Assembly: GCF_013342145.1 (NCBI RefSeq)
Contig: NZ_JABUQZ010000001.1
Span: forward strand, 2,728,001-2,792,000
Length of the DNA: 64,000 nt
Direction of reading: 5' to 3'
From: Haloterrigena gelatinilytica
GTDB lineage: Archaea > Halobacteriota > Halobacteria > Halobacteriales > Natrialbaceae
The notes beneath the pieces were generated by a model. That model was not told the origin of the DNA and made no database searches. It worked only from the letters and a program-made list of their open reading frames with translations. The position numbers and the translations under genes are program-made. Positions 44,333-52,370 of this stretch are shown here, in pieces (positions within the stretch are counted from its first letter, which is position 1; every line of letters begins with the position of its first letter).

Positions 44333-45111
44333 TCGACCTCGCAGACGTCACGGTTCGATTCGACGACGTCACCGCGATCGAAGACGTCGACCTCCGGATC
44401 GACGACGGCGAGTTCGTCACGGTCGTCGGCCCGTCGGGCTGCGGGAAGACGACGCTGCTGCGGACGATCGGCGGCCTCCAGGAGCCGACGACCGGCCGCG
44501 TGCGCATCGACGGGAAGCCGCCCGCGGCCGCACAGGCCGGTGCCGACCTCGGCTTCGTCTTCCAGCGCCACACCCTCTTCCAGTGGAAAACGGCGCTCGA
44601 GAACGTCACCTTTCTCCGGCGACTGGCCGGCGGGGAGCCGAACGAGGCCGATGCGCGTGCGTTGCTCGAGACGATGGGACTCGAGGGGTTCGCGGACGCG
44701 CGGCCGGGTGAACTCTCCGGCGGCATGCGACAGCGGGTCGCGATCGCTCGCGCGCTCCATCTCGGCGCGGACGTGCTCCTGATGGACGAGCCGTTCGGCG
44801 AACTCGACGAGATCACGCGCGACGAGCTCGGCGTCGAGATCCGGGACGTCTGGCGCCGCGAGCGGAAGACGGTCGTCTTCGTCACCCACAGCGTCCCCGA
44901 GGCGGTGTTCCTCGCGGATCGCTGTCTCGTCGTCTGCGGGCGACCGGGCCGGATCGAGGCCGCCTACGAGATCGACCTGCCCGAACCGCGGGACGCGGAC
45001 GTCTTCGGTTCGCGAGCGTTTCAGGAACAGGTGGCGACCGTCCGACGGACGCTCCACGAGGCCCACGACCGAGACCGAGACCGGGAGCGGGATCGGGGGC
45101 GAGACCGATGA
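44329..45111 (+). CDS. ABC transporter ATP-binding protein (nitrate/sulfonate/pyrimidine type)
   Basis: 260 residues. Walker A GPSGCGKTT is near 33-41, the Q-loop FQRHTLFQ follows, and the signature is ELSGGMRQRVAIARAL with Walker B VLLMDEPFGELD and switch His in FVTHSVPEA. The Arg/Asp-rich tail is low-complexity. It is translationally coupled both ways: GTG overlaps the regulator's stop, and its own stop overlaps the permease ATG. It energises import by the permeases at 45108 and 46838. Confidence 0.93.
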   Translation: MIDLADVTVRFDDVTAIEDVDLRIDDGEFVTVVGPSGCGKTTLLRTIGGLQEPTTGRVRIDGKPPAAAQAGADLGFVFQRHTLFQWKTALENVTFLRRLAGGEPNEADARALLETMGLEGFADARPGELSGGMRQRVAIARALHLGADVLLMDEPFGELDEITRDELGVEIRDVWRRERKTVVFVTHSVPEAVFLADRCLVVCGRPGRIEAAYEIDLPEPRDADVFGSRAFQEQVATVRRTLHEAHDRDRDRERDRGRDR

Positions 45112-45860
45112 CGACGCGAATACGGACGCTCGCGGGCGACGTCTTCTTCCCGACCGCCGCGCTGGCCGTCGCCGCGCTGTGCTGGTGGGCGGTGACGGTC
45201 GTCGGCGACGTGCCGGCGTTCGTCCTGCCCGCGCCCGGCGCCGTCGTCGCCCGACTGGTCGGGAACCCGACGCTGTACGTCCACAACGCGTGGTACACCC
45301 TCGAGAAAGTCCTCTACGGCGGCAGCGTCGGGATCGCCGCCGGCTTCCTGCTGGCGGTACTGGTCGCCTACCTCCCCTGGTTCCGGACCGCCGTCTACCC
45401 CTATCTGGTGACCGTCAGGGTCCTGCCGAAGATCGCCGTCGCGCCGCTGCTGTTGATCTACCTCGGGACGGGGACGGAGACCGCCGTCGTCTTCGTCGCG
45501 CTCATCACCTTCTTCCCGCTCGTGCTGAGCACCGCCGCCGGCCTCGAGCGCGCGCCGTCGGCCCACCGGGACCTGCTGCGATCGGTCGACGCCGGCCCGC
45601 TCGAGCGGATCGTCTACGTCGACCTCCCCTACGCGCTGCCGGACGTCTTCGCGGGGCTCAAGCAGTCGGTGACCCTCGCGGTGGTGGGCGCGGTCGTCGC
45701 GGAGTGGGTGATCGCGGACCGCGGACTGGGCTTTCTGATCCTGATGGGCTCGGAGAACGTCCGTCCGGACGTGATGCTCGCGGCGCTCGCGGTGTTGCTG
45801 GCGCTGGGGCTAGCGCTGTACGGGACGGTCGTGCTCGTTCAGCGCGGTGTGAAGCGGTAG
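45108..45860 (+). CDS. ABC transporter permease (copy 1)
   Basis: 250 residues with about six transmembrane helices. The BPD-transporter coupling loop is seen in SVDAGPLERIVYVDLPYALPDVFAGLKQSVTLAVVGAVVAEW. It belongs to the SsuC/ThiX family. Its start overlaps the ATPase stop (ATGA). A second permease on the opposite strand (46838) is of similar kind. Confidence 0.92.
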   Translation: MTTRIRTLAGDVFFPTAALAVAALCWWAVTVVGDVPAFVLPAPGAVVARLVGNPTLYVHNAWYTLEKVLYGGSVGIAAGFLLAVLVAYLPWFRTAVYPYLVTVRVLPKIAVAPLLLIYLGTGTETAVVFVALITFFPLVLSTAAGLERAPSAHRDLLRSVDAGPLERIVYVDLPYALPDVFAGLKQSVTLAVVGAVVAEWVIADRGLGFLILMGSENVRPDVMLAALAVLLALGLALYGTVVLVQRGVKR

Positions 45861-46007
45861 CTGGGGCTCGAGGCGGCGGGTTGATTACGGCGAGTAGCCC
45901 TCGGTGGTCGTTTTCTTTCTCGTCACTCGCGAATCCCACGATGAGTGCGGTCGAGACGTTACCGAAGGAGGGAGGCACCGAAACCCCCGATCGCAGTCAC
46001 TAACTCC

Positions 46008-46035
46008 GTGCTGCATACAGAGGACGGATTCAGCA
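46008..46035. repeat. Partly palindromic repeat, copy 1 (left of DUF1330 gene)
   Basis: It begins GTGCTGCA and ends ATTCAGCA, so the ends are near-inverted (GCTG...CAGC). The same two 8-bp ends recur at 46706-46734 with an unrelated middle. The two copies flank the AT-rich DUF1330 segment and could be terminal or target-site sequences of a former mobile element. Confidence 0.5.
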
Positions 46036-46193
46036 AAGTGACTTCGTTCGTTTCAAGCGAGTTGGGTTGGCTTTTCCGAGCAGTGGTTTTACGAACTGAA
46101 TTATAATCAATGCAGAATCATTCGAAGTTCGGGATAGTAAATACGATATATGTATGACAGGTATATGTAGCTCGTTGACGTGTATTCTATCCC

Positions 46194-46211
46194 TCGCTGA
46201 GAACTCAGCGA
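46194..46211 (+). promoter_or_regulatory. Hairpin in the leader of the DUF1330 gene
   Basis: TCGCTGAG-AA-CTCAGCGA is a perfect 8-bp inverted repeat ending 22 bp before the ATG at 46234. Given the TATA-like box at 46144-46154, it would lie in the 5' untranslated RNA and could form a stem, or be a DNA operator. Confidence 0.5.
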
Positions 46212-46233
46212 CGGGGAGCGAGAGAGAAAGACC

Positions 46234-46692
46234 ATGAGCAATAGAACTACTTCGGGAGAGAGTATCCTGCGCCGAACGGTACTGAAAGCCAGCGCGGTCA
46301 CGATGAGCGCACTCGGACTGATGACGACCGCTAGCGGGCGCGAGGAGGAAAACCAGACGACCGAAGAGGAACCGAGAGAATCCGCGGGTCCGAAGGGGTA
46401 CTTTATCGGTCTTAATCAGGTAACGGACACGGATCGCTTTCTCAATGAATACATACCGATCGCTAGTGAAACGGTGGATGAGTATGGCGGCGAGACACTG
46501 GTCTTTTCGGTCGATGAGGTCGACGTACTCGAAGGCGAGTGGGAGTACAACGTAACGGTCGTTCTGGAATTCCCCTCCGTCGAGGAAGCGCAGAACTGGT
46601 TTACCGACGAAACCTATCAAGAGGCAGCAGAAATCGCTGAGGAGAGTACTGAATACAGGGATCTAGTCGTCACTTCCGAATTCGCCGAGTGA
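46234..46692 (+). CDS. Tat-signal protein with DUF1330-like domain
   Basis: 152 residues. A twin-arginine signal opens it (LRRTVLKASAVTMSALGLMTTA), then an acidic linker. The alpha/beta domain is KGYFIGLNQVTDTDRFLNEYIPIASETVDEYGGETLVF... VVLEFPSVEEAQNWFTDETYQEA, the DUF1330/dimeric ferredoxin-like pattern. It is probably secreted or surface-bound. Codon use is visibly less GC-rich than in the neighbours, and it lies between two halves of an ABC transporter cluster flanked by repeat copies, so recent acquisition is likely. Confidence 0.85.
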   Translation: MSNRTTSGESILRRTVLKASAVTMSALGLMTTASGREEENQTTEEEPRESAGPKGYFIGLNQVTDTDRFLNEYIPIASETVDEYGGETLVFSVDEVDVLEGEWEYNVTVVLEFPSVEEAQNWFTDETYQEAAEIAEESTEYRDLVVTSEFAE

Positions 46693-46705
46693 TCAACAGC
46701 GAAGC

Positions 46706-46734
46706 GTGCTGCAGATGCGCTCTCTATTCAGCAC
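46706..46734. repeat. Partly palindromic repeat, copy 2 (right of DUF1330 gene)
   Basis: It starts GTGCTGCA and ends ATTCAGCAC, matching both ends of the copy at 46008-46035 while the middle differs. It starts 13 bp after the DUF1330 stop codon. Confidence 0.5.
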
Positions 46735-46810
46735 CGCTCTGCAACGGGTCCCGTCTCTGATAGACGAGGGGCGTTAAATCCGCGGCTACACTGAGAAGTG
46801 CGGGCGTTCC

Positions 46811-46835
46811 GTGCAGATGCGTCTTCGAATGCACC
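46811..46835. repeat. Degenerate third copy of the palindromic repeat
   Basis: GTGCAGATGCG...AATGCACC shares the GCAGATGCG core of copy 2 (46712-46720) and again has inverted ends (GTGCA/TGCAC). It abuts the 3' end of the minus-strand permease gene at 46838. Confidence 0.35.
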
Positions 46836-46837
46836 GT

Positions 46838-47758
46838 TCACGACTGTCGTTCGGAACGCGACCATAGCAGCCGCTCGAGCGCCACCGGCACCAGATAGAA
46901 CCCGACGCCCAGCGCCGAGAGGACGACCAGCGCGGCGTAGGTCTCGGCCGTCTCGAGGTACGTCGCCGTGTCGAACACCCGGTATCCCAGTCCGGCCCGG
47001 AGCGTGACGAACTCGGCGACGACCGCACCGATGACCGACAGCGTGGCCGCAATTTTGAACCCGGCGACGACGCTCGGCGCGGCGGCCGGCACGCGGACGA
47101 ACAGGAAGGTCTCGAGCCGCGACGCGCCCACGGAGTCGGCGAGGTCGAGGTACGCCGCCGGCGTCTCCCGCAGTCCGTCGAGCGCGGCGACGGTCATCGG
47201 GAAGACGGTCAGCGTCGCGACGAGCAGCGCCCGCGCCGGGATTCCGCGGCCGAACCAGAGGAACAGCAGCGGCGCGACGGCGATCAGCGGCGCGATCCGT
47301 AAGGCGACGACGTAGGGCACCAGCGTCCGCGTCGCCGTCCGCGAGTAGGTCATCGCGAACGCGAGCGCGAAGCCGACGGCGCCGCCGGCGAGCAGTCCCG
47401 TCGCGGCGGTGACGCCCGTCACGACCGCATCGCCGAGCAGGGTCGGATACGTCTCGAGCAGCGCCGTCGCGACGTCGGTCGGCGACGGGAGCAGCAGCGT
47501 CGGGAGCCCGGTGACGACGACGGCCGCCTGCCACGCGGCGAGCAGCGCGACGAGGACGAGCGCCGGCGGCCCGACGCGTTCCCCGACGGGCGCGACGCGA
47601 TCGCGGACGGATCGCGGGCTTCCGATCGACGGCGTCCGGACCGGGCGACGGTTCGTATCGGTCCGTTCGTCGGGCATCGCTCCCGCTCTCGATCCGTCCC
47701 CCTCGGGCATCGACTCGGTCCCGCCGTCGGCCAGTGACTCCGTACGTCGATCGGTCAT
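46838..47758 (-). CDS. ABC transporter permease (copy 2)
   Basis: 306 residues: a ~60-residue hydrophilic N-terminus, then about six transmembrane helices. The coupling loop is DSVGASRLETFLFVRVPAAAPSVVAGFKIAATLSVIGAVVAEF. It is of the same family as the permease at 45108; two permeases with one ATPase would make a heterodimeric channel. It follows the binding-protein gene on the minus strand. The start at 47758 has several in-frame alternatives within the Met-rich N-terminus. Confidence 0.9.
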   Translation of the reverse strand: MTDRRTESLADGGTESMPEGDGSRAGAMPDERTDTNRRPVRTPSIGSPRSVRDRVAPVGERVGPPALVLVALLAAWQAAVVVTGLPTLLLPSPTDVATALLETYPTLLGDAVVTGVTAATGLLAGGAVGFALAFAMTYSRTATRTLVPYVVALRIAPLIAVAPLLFLWFGRGIPARALLVATLTVFPMTVAALDGLRETPAAYLDLADSVGASRLETFLFVRVPAAAPSVVAGFKIAATLSVIGAVVAEFVTLRAGLGYRVFDTATYLETAETYAALVVLSALGVGFYLVPVALERLLWSRSERQS

Positions 47759-47869
47759 CGATCTCGCTCCCTTCTCGACAACGGTTCGCTGGCGCTCCGT
47801 CGGCGCCGTCGAATCCGCCGTCCCTCGGTCGGCCGCCGGTTCGCGGCGGGCCTCGAGGCTCGCGGGCGG

Positions 47870-48949
47870 TTACGACTCGACTCGTGCCGCGTAGTCGGCG
47901 ATGTGTTCGGACTCATCGTCGAGGTAGTCGTTCGTCCACACCGTTTCGGGATCGACGTCGTCCTCGAAGACGTCGGCCGCCGCGAGCGTCTCGTAGGTCT
48001 CCGTCCACGGTCCCGATTCGCTGTACCCCCAGCCGCGCTCGCGGACGGTCTCCGAGAACATGTACTCGGCGTGCATCCGGTCCCACTTGTCGGCCTGGTT
48101 CTCGCGGACCTCCTCGAGTTCGGGCTGGGCGTCGACGAGGAGGGCGATCGCGTCAGTGGGGTTGGTGCTCGCCCAGACGGCGCCTCTCGCGGTCGCGCGG
48201 AGAAACGAGCGGACGGTCGCCTCGTTTTCGGCGGCGAAGTCCGCGTCGGTCGCCAGAAGGTGACCGTACGAGCGGATCGTCTCGTCGATCGAGAGCACGT
48301 CGACGGTCGCGCCCTGGTGCTCGGCGTCGACGACGTCGCCGAAGACGCCGCCGGCGGCGTCGAGGTCGCCCGCGAGCAACTGCTGGACGGTGTCGAAGCC
48401 GGCGTCGACGTACTCGACGCTCTCGAGGACGCCGTGGTGCTCGAGGTACGCCTCGGTCATCTGGCGGACCATGCCGGGACCGCTGCCGACGGTCGCGCCC
48501 TCGAGTTGCTCGGGGTCGGTTAGCTCGCCGAGTCCGTCGCGGGTCGCGAAGACCACGTTCGGGTTGCGCTGCATGACGACCGCGACGCAGCGCGGCGAGA
48601 GCCCGCGGCTGTTGACGTTCAGCAGTTGATCGGCGCTCGTGATCGCGAACTCGACGTTCCCCAGTCCGGCCTGGTTCGCGGCGAAGTCCGAGCCGTCCCC
48701 GCTCTCGATCGCGACGCTCTCGAACCCCTCGTCCGCGTAAAATCCGTTCTCACGGGCCGCGACGTAGGGCGCGTGCAGCCCGCTGATCCGCCAGTTGAGC
48801 AGCAGCGAGACGTCGGTGACGGCGGGCTCGCCGTCGGCGGTTTCGCCCGAGTCGCTCCCACCCGGACCGCCGAGACAACCTGCGACGGTCGCAGTCACGC
48901 CTCCCGTAACGGCGAGGAACCGGCGGCGATCGCAGCACGTGTTTGTCAT
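47870..48949 (-). CDS. ABC substrate-binding lipoprotein (NMT1/TauA type)
   Basis: 359 residues. A Tat lipobox N-terminus (DRRRFLAVTGGVTATVAGC) anchors it outside the membrane via the lipid-modified Cys. The NMT1-like domain begins VSLLLNWRISGLHAPYVAARENGFYADEGF and resembles the C-terminal half of the regulator at 43064. The start is set at 48949 rather than 48961 because it gives a compact signal. It delivers ligand to the two permeases; a pyrimidine, sulfonate or similar small anion is plausible. Confidence 0.9.
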   Translation of the reverse strand: MTNTCCDRRRFLAVTGGVTATVAGCLGGPGGSDSGETADGEPAVTDVSLLLNWRISGLHAPYVAARENGFYADEGFESVAIESGDGSDFAANQAGLGNVEFAITSADQLLNVNSRGLSPRCVAVVMQRNPNVVFATRDGLGELTDPEQLEGATVGSGPGMVRQMTEAYLEHHGVLESVEYVDAGFDTVQQLLAGDLDAAGGVFGDVVDAEHQGATVDVLSIDETIRSYGHLLATDADFAAENEATVRSFLRATARGAVWASTNPTDAIALLVDAQPELEEVRENQADKWDRMHAEYMFSETVRERGWGYSESGPWTETYETLAAADVFEDDVDPETVWTNDYLDDESEHIADYAARVES

Positions 48950-49084
48950 TATCTCCCACAACAGGTGCTAACCACGAACCTCGGAATAAAGGATTTGTAC
49001 GTTCCGTTAAGTAGTCCGTTTCCGGTGACCGTCTCGAGGCGATGCCCGCCGGCGGTCCGGCCGACGGGAGCCGACGGCGGCGGG

Positions 49085-49849
49085 CTACCCGTCGTTCCCG
49101 ATTCGCGGCGTCGCGACGAGCACGAGATAGGGATCCCCGGTATCGCGTTCGAGTCGCTCGAGCGACTCGATTCGGAAGCCCGCCGCGGTGACGCGGTCCG
49201 TCCAGTAGGGCTCGGGGCGACGGGAAACGCCGTCGGGAGTCAGCGGCAACTCGAGAATCCCGAGCGTTCCGTCGGGTTCGCACACGCGGCGGATCTCGCG
49301 CAGCGTTCGATCCGCGGCCGTCGCCTCGAGATCGTGGAGGACGCGGCAAGCGGTGACGACGTCGATCGAGCCGTCGGCGAACGGCAGCGCCGCCGCGTCG
49401 CCGGCGACCGGCGACACCGCGAGGCCGGCGCGGGATCCGTTCCGGCGGGCGAGCGCGGGGCCGTTCCCGAGGATGATCCGATCGTCGAAGACGTCGAACC
49501 CGATCACGTCCGCGTCGGGCGAGACGGACGGTGCGAGACCCACGAGCGACCGGCCGGTGCCACAGCCGACGTCGAGCACCCGATCGGCGTCGGCGAGCGG
49601 GAGGCGGGCCGCCAGCGCGTCGTACTTGGCTCGCTCGAGCGCCCACGGTGGCGGCGACAGGAGGCGTCGCAGCACGCGAACGGCGTAAACGGCCGCACCG
49701 ATCGTCGCCCCGGTCGCGGCCAGCCGAGCTCGAGCGTCGTTCGTCCGCCGTCGAACGGCGACGCCGATGACGGCGGCGACGAGCGCGACGGCTATCGAAC
49801 GGACCCGTCGTCGCCAGTGATAGACGCCGAAGTTGTATCGCGAGGCCAT
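49085..49849 (-). CDS. Class I SAM-dependent methyltransferase with N-terminal membrane segment
   Basis: 254 residues. The N-terminal ~60 residues have a basic stretch and two hydrophobic segments (SIAVALVAAVIGVAV and a second near residue 50). The methyltransferase core follows, with VLDVGCGTGRSLVGLAP (motif I), VIGFDVFDD, AAALPFADGSIDVVTACRVLHDL and LREIRRVCEPDGTLGILELP. It resembles UbiE/UbiG-type enzymes acting on lipids or quinones. Substrate unknown. Confidence 0.87.
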   Translation of the reverse strand: MASRYNFGVYHWRRRVRSIAVALVAAVIGVAVRRRTNDARARLAATGATIGAAVYAVRVLRRLLSPPPWALERAKYDALAARLPLADADRVLDVGCGTGRSLVGLAPSVSPDADVIGFDVFDDRIILGNGPALARRNGSRAGLAVSPVAGDAAALPFADGSIDVVTACRVLHDLEATAADRTLREIRRVCEPDGTLGILELPLTPDGVSRRPEPYWTDRVTAAGFRIESLERLERDTGDPYLVLVATPRIGNDG

Positions 49850-49923
49850 CGTCCGAACCGCTGCCGCCGAAAAGCCGTCGTCCGAACGACCCGACGACCG
49901 GGCCGACCGGCTTGCGTCGGCGG

Positions 49924-51846
49924 TCAGTCGTCGGCCGGGGCCGCCGAGTCGCCCGCGGAGACGCCCGTTCCGGGGCCGATGTCGATGCCGAGGTCGTCGA
50001 GTTTCTCGTCGGGGACGACGCCGTCGACCCAGCCGCGGTGGTCGTAGTACTCTTCTTTCATCTCCTCGAGTTCGCAGTACTCGCCCTCCGAGGCGCCCTG
50101 GCCGGGGATGCCGTCCTCGAGGAAGCGCTCGGGCAGCGAGTCGTCGCTGCCGTCGAAGCCGACGAGGTTGTTGTAGTACCGCTCTAAGTTGTAGATCCGT
50201 TCCCCGGCCTCGAGCAGTTCGTCCTCGGTGACGTCGCGGCCGGTCATCCCGTTGTATTGAGTGACGTACTCCTCGATGCCCTCGGCGAAGGCGTTGAACT
50301 TGCAGATGTCGAAGCTGTCCGAGATGGCGTGCAGGTCCTGGAACTGGGCGGTGAGTTCGCCCTTACCCTCGTACTCGTAGGGGTCGACCTTCTCGGGGAT
50401 CCCGAGGATTTCGGCGGCCGGCGTGTACCCGCGCAGGTGGCAGGCCCCGCGGTTCGAGGTGGCGTAGCCGATGCCCATCCCCTTCATGCAGCGGGGGTCG
50501 TAGGCGGCGATGGTCTGGCCCTTGACCGCGAGCGAGTTCTCGTGGGCGTCCTTGCGGTCGGCGACGCGCTTCGGGCCCTCGGCCAGCAGGTCCGCGAGGT
50601 CGTCCTCGCGGCGGGCGATGCGCTCGATCATCTCGATCATCGTCTCGGAGTCGCCCCAGTCGAGCCCGCCTTCGTCCTCGAGTTTGCCCTCCTCGGTCAT
50701 CTCCATGGCCATCGCGAGCATGTTCCCGGTGTCGATGGTGTCGACGCCCATGTCGTTACACCGGTCGATCATGAGGGCGATGTCGTCGCGCTCGGTGTGC
50801 CCGGAGTTCGGGCCGAGCGCGTAGGCCGACTCGTACTCGTAGGACTCGGTGCGGACGTTCATCTCCTCGCCCTTGTGCATCGCCGTGACCTCGACTTCCT
50901 TCTTGCAGGCGACCGGACAGGAGTGACAGGTCGGCTCGTCGACGAGGATGTTCTCGCGGACGTTCTCGCCGGAGACGCGCTCGGCGTCGATGTCGACGCC
51001 CTCCGCGTCGCGCATGCTCTCGGTCGAGGTGTACCGGCCGTTCTTCGTCGGGAGCCCGTCCATCTCCTCGCCGATGTTCATCAGGACGTTGGTCCCGTAC
51101 ATCGAGAGGCCGCCCTCGTTGGGCGCGGTGACCTCCGACTCCTGGATGGCCTGCATGGCCTGCTGGTGGCCCTCCATGAACGTCTCCTTGTCCGCCGGTT
51201 TGGGCATCTTCGTCCCGGACTTGACGACGATCGCCTTGAGGTTCTTCGACCCCATGACGCAGCCGGTGCCGCCGCGGCCGGAGGCCCGGTCGTCCTCGTT
51301 CATGATGCAGGCGTACTTGACGCCGTTCTCGCCGCCGGGGCCGATCCCCATGATCGAGAGGTTCTTGCCGTAGGCGCCGTCGACCTCCTCCTCGATCGCG
51401 TCGCGCGTGTCGTGGAACCCTTCGCCCCAGAGGTGGGAGGCGTCCCGGAGTTCGACCTCGCCATCTTCGATGTAGGCGTAGACCGGCTCGTCGGCCTCGC
51501 CTTCGACCAGCAGGCCGTCGAAGCCGGCCCACTTCAGCCGGGCCCCCGACCAGCCGCCGTGATGGCTGTCCGTAACGGTGCCCGTCAGCGGCGACTTCGT
51601 GCAGACGGCGATCCGACCGCTCATCGTCGTCTGGGTCCCCGACAGCGGCCCGTTCATGAAGGCCAGCAGGTTGTCCGGCCCGAGCGGATCGACGTCGGGA
51701 CCCTGTTCGAAGACGTACTTCACGCCGAGGCCGCGCGCCCCGATATACTTCCGCGCGTCCTCGTCGTCGATCGGCTCGTAGTCGACCGATCCCTCCGATA
51801 GATCGATGCGGGCGACGTGATCCTGAAATCCACCGATGTCAGTCAT
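49924..51846 (-). CDS. aor: Aldehyde:ferredoxin oxidoreductase, tungsten type (copy 2)
   Basis: 640 residues, the paralogue of the enzyme at 25373-27304, with the same CHSCPVAC and FDICKF cluster ligands and pterin loops. Identity by eye is about 89% over the first 270 residues, clearly lower in the middle (about 270-440), and about 97% in the last ~190 (49945-50514). That mosaic suggests gene conversion between copies. It is preceded by the same promoter motif at the same distance. The differing middle may alter aldehyde range or partner contacts (inference). Confidence 0.95.
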   Translation of the reverse strand: MTDIGGFQDHVARIDLSEGSVDYEPIDDEDARKYIGARGLGVKYVFEQGPDVDPLGPDNLLAFMNGPLSGTQTTMSGRIAVCTKSPLTGTVTDSHHGGWSGARLKWAGFDGLLVEGEADEPVYAYIEDGEVELRDASHLWGEGFHDTRDAIEEEVDGAYGKNLSIMGIGPGGENGVKYACIMNEDDRASGRGGTGCVMGSKNLKAIVVKSGTKMPKPADKETFMEGHQQAMQAIQESEVTAPNEGGLSMYGTNVLMNIGEEMDGLPTKNGRYTSTESMRDAEGVDIDAERVSGENVRENILVDEPTCHSCPVACKKEVEVTAMHKGEEMNVRTESYEYESAYALGPNSGHTERDDIALMIDRCNDMGVDTIDTGNMLAMAMEMTEEGKLEDEGGLDWGDSETMIEMIERIARREDDLADLLAEGPKRVADRKDAHENSLAVKGQTIAAYDPRCMKGMGIGYATSNRGACHLRGYTPAAEILGIPEKVDPYEYEGKGELTAQFQDLHAISDSFDICKFNAFAEGIEEYVTQYNGMTGRDVTEDELLEAGERIYNLERYYNNLVGFDGSDDSLPERFLEDGIPGQGASEGEYCELEEMKEEYYDHRGWVDGVVPDEKLDDLGIDIGPGTGVSAGDSAAPADD

Positions 51847-51879
51847 GATAACTCCACACCGTTCAATTAGTCGTCTACG

Positions 51880-51898
51880 GTGTTAGTCGTTCTCACCC
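51880..51898 (-). promoter_or_regulatory. Promoter motif shared by the two AOR genes (copy 2)
   Basis: GTGTTAGTCGTTCTCACCC begins 34 bp upstream of the ATG of the second aor gene, matching 15 of 19 positions of the copy-1 motif at identical distance. The surrounding sequence is otherwise not alike. The region 51899-52080 shows no gene. Confidence 0.55.
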
Positions 51899-52080
51899 CA
51901 ATATAACCAGATTCGGTTACGTGCTCGATCGCGACGTCGCTCGAGCGGTCAGGAGCCGCCCGGACAATGCGCTTAACTACCGGATCGATCTCGATCGGCG
52001 GTTGCAAATACTGCGGCGTCGTAACTGACACTACTCGAGTCGACGGCCGGAGCCGCCGATTTCGCGGCGCCCGACGCTCG

Positions 52081-52272
52081 CTACAGGAGCAAGGAGACGA
52101 TCGCGAGGATGATGAATATCAGCACGAAGATCCGCGCGACCTCCATGGAGATCCCCGCGACGCCGCGAGCGCCGACGGCGGCCGCGACGATCGCCAGGAC
52201 GAAGAAGATCACTGCCCAGTACAGGAACCCGCCGCCAGCCTGCAGCGGTACCGACGTTACGAGGTGGAACAT
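52081..52272 (-). CDS. DUF1328-family small membrane protein
   Basis: 63 residues. After ~15 residues come two transmembrane helices in the DUF1328 pattern: [19 protein letters not shown], then a [13 protein letters not shown] turn and [14 protein letters not shown]. Bacterial members (YtjA type) are stress-linked membrane proteins without known activity. The ATG at 52272 is chosen; the frame upstream is not conserved-looking. Confidence 0.85.
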   Translation of the reverse strand: MFHLVTSVPLQAGGGFLYWAVIFFVLAIVAAAVGARGVAGISMEVARIFVLIFIILAIVSLLL

Positions 52273-52370
52273 ACGCCGGTCTATCACGAAGGGACAGATA
52301 AACCTCGGCGACCGTCCAACCGCTAGCGCCGGGCTACAGTCCGTTAAGACGGGCATTCAGCCCTGCAGTG

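Larger units (their letters stand above)
45861..46233. other. Intergenic region before the DUF1330 gene
   Basis: 373 bp. The left part is GC-rich and holds only a 20-codon frame (45941-46003) that I do not support. From 46008 the sequence becomes clearly AT-richer: a partly palindromic repeat at 46008-46035, a TATA-like GATATATGTAT at 46144-46154, and a hairpin at 46194-46211. The compositional change suggests the right part arrived with the DUF1330 gene. Confidence 0.5.

Noticed and set aside
45941..46003. 20-codon frame beginning MSAVETLPKEG
   Set aside because: Too short, no motif and no promoter; it may be the start of a lost gene but evidence is lacking.
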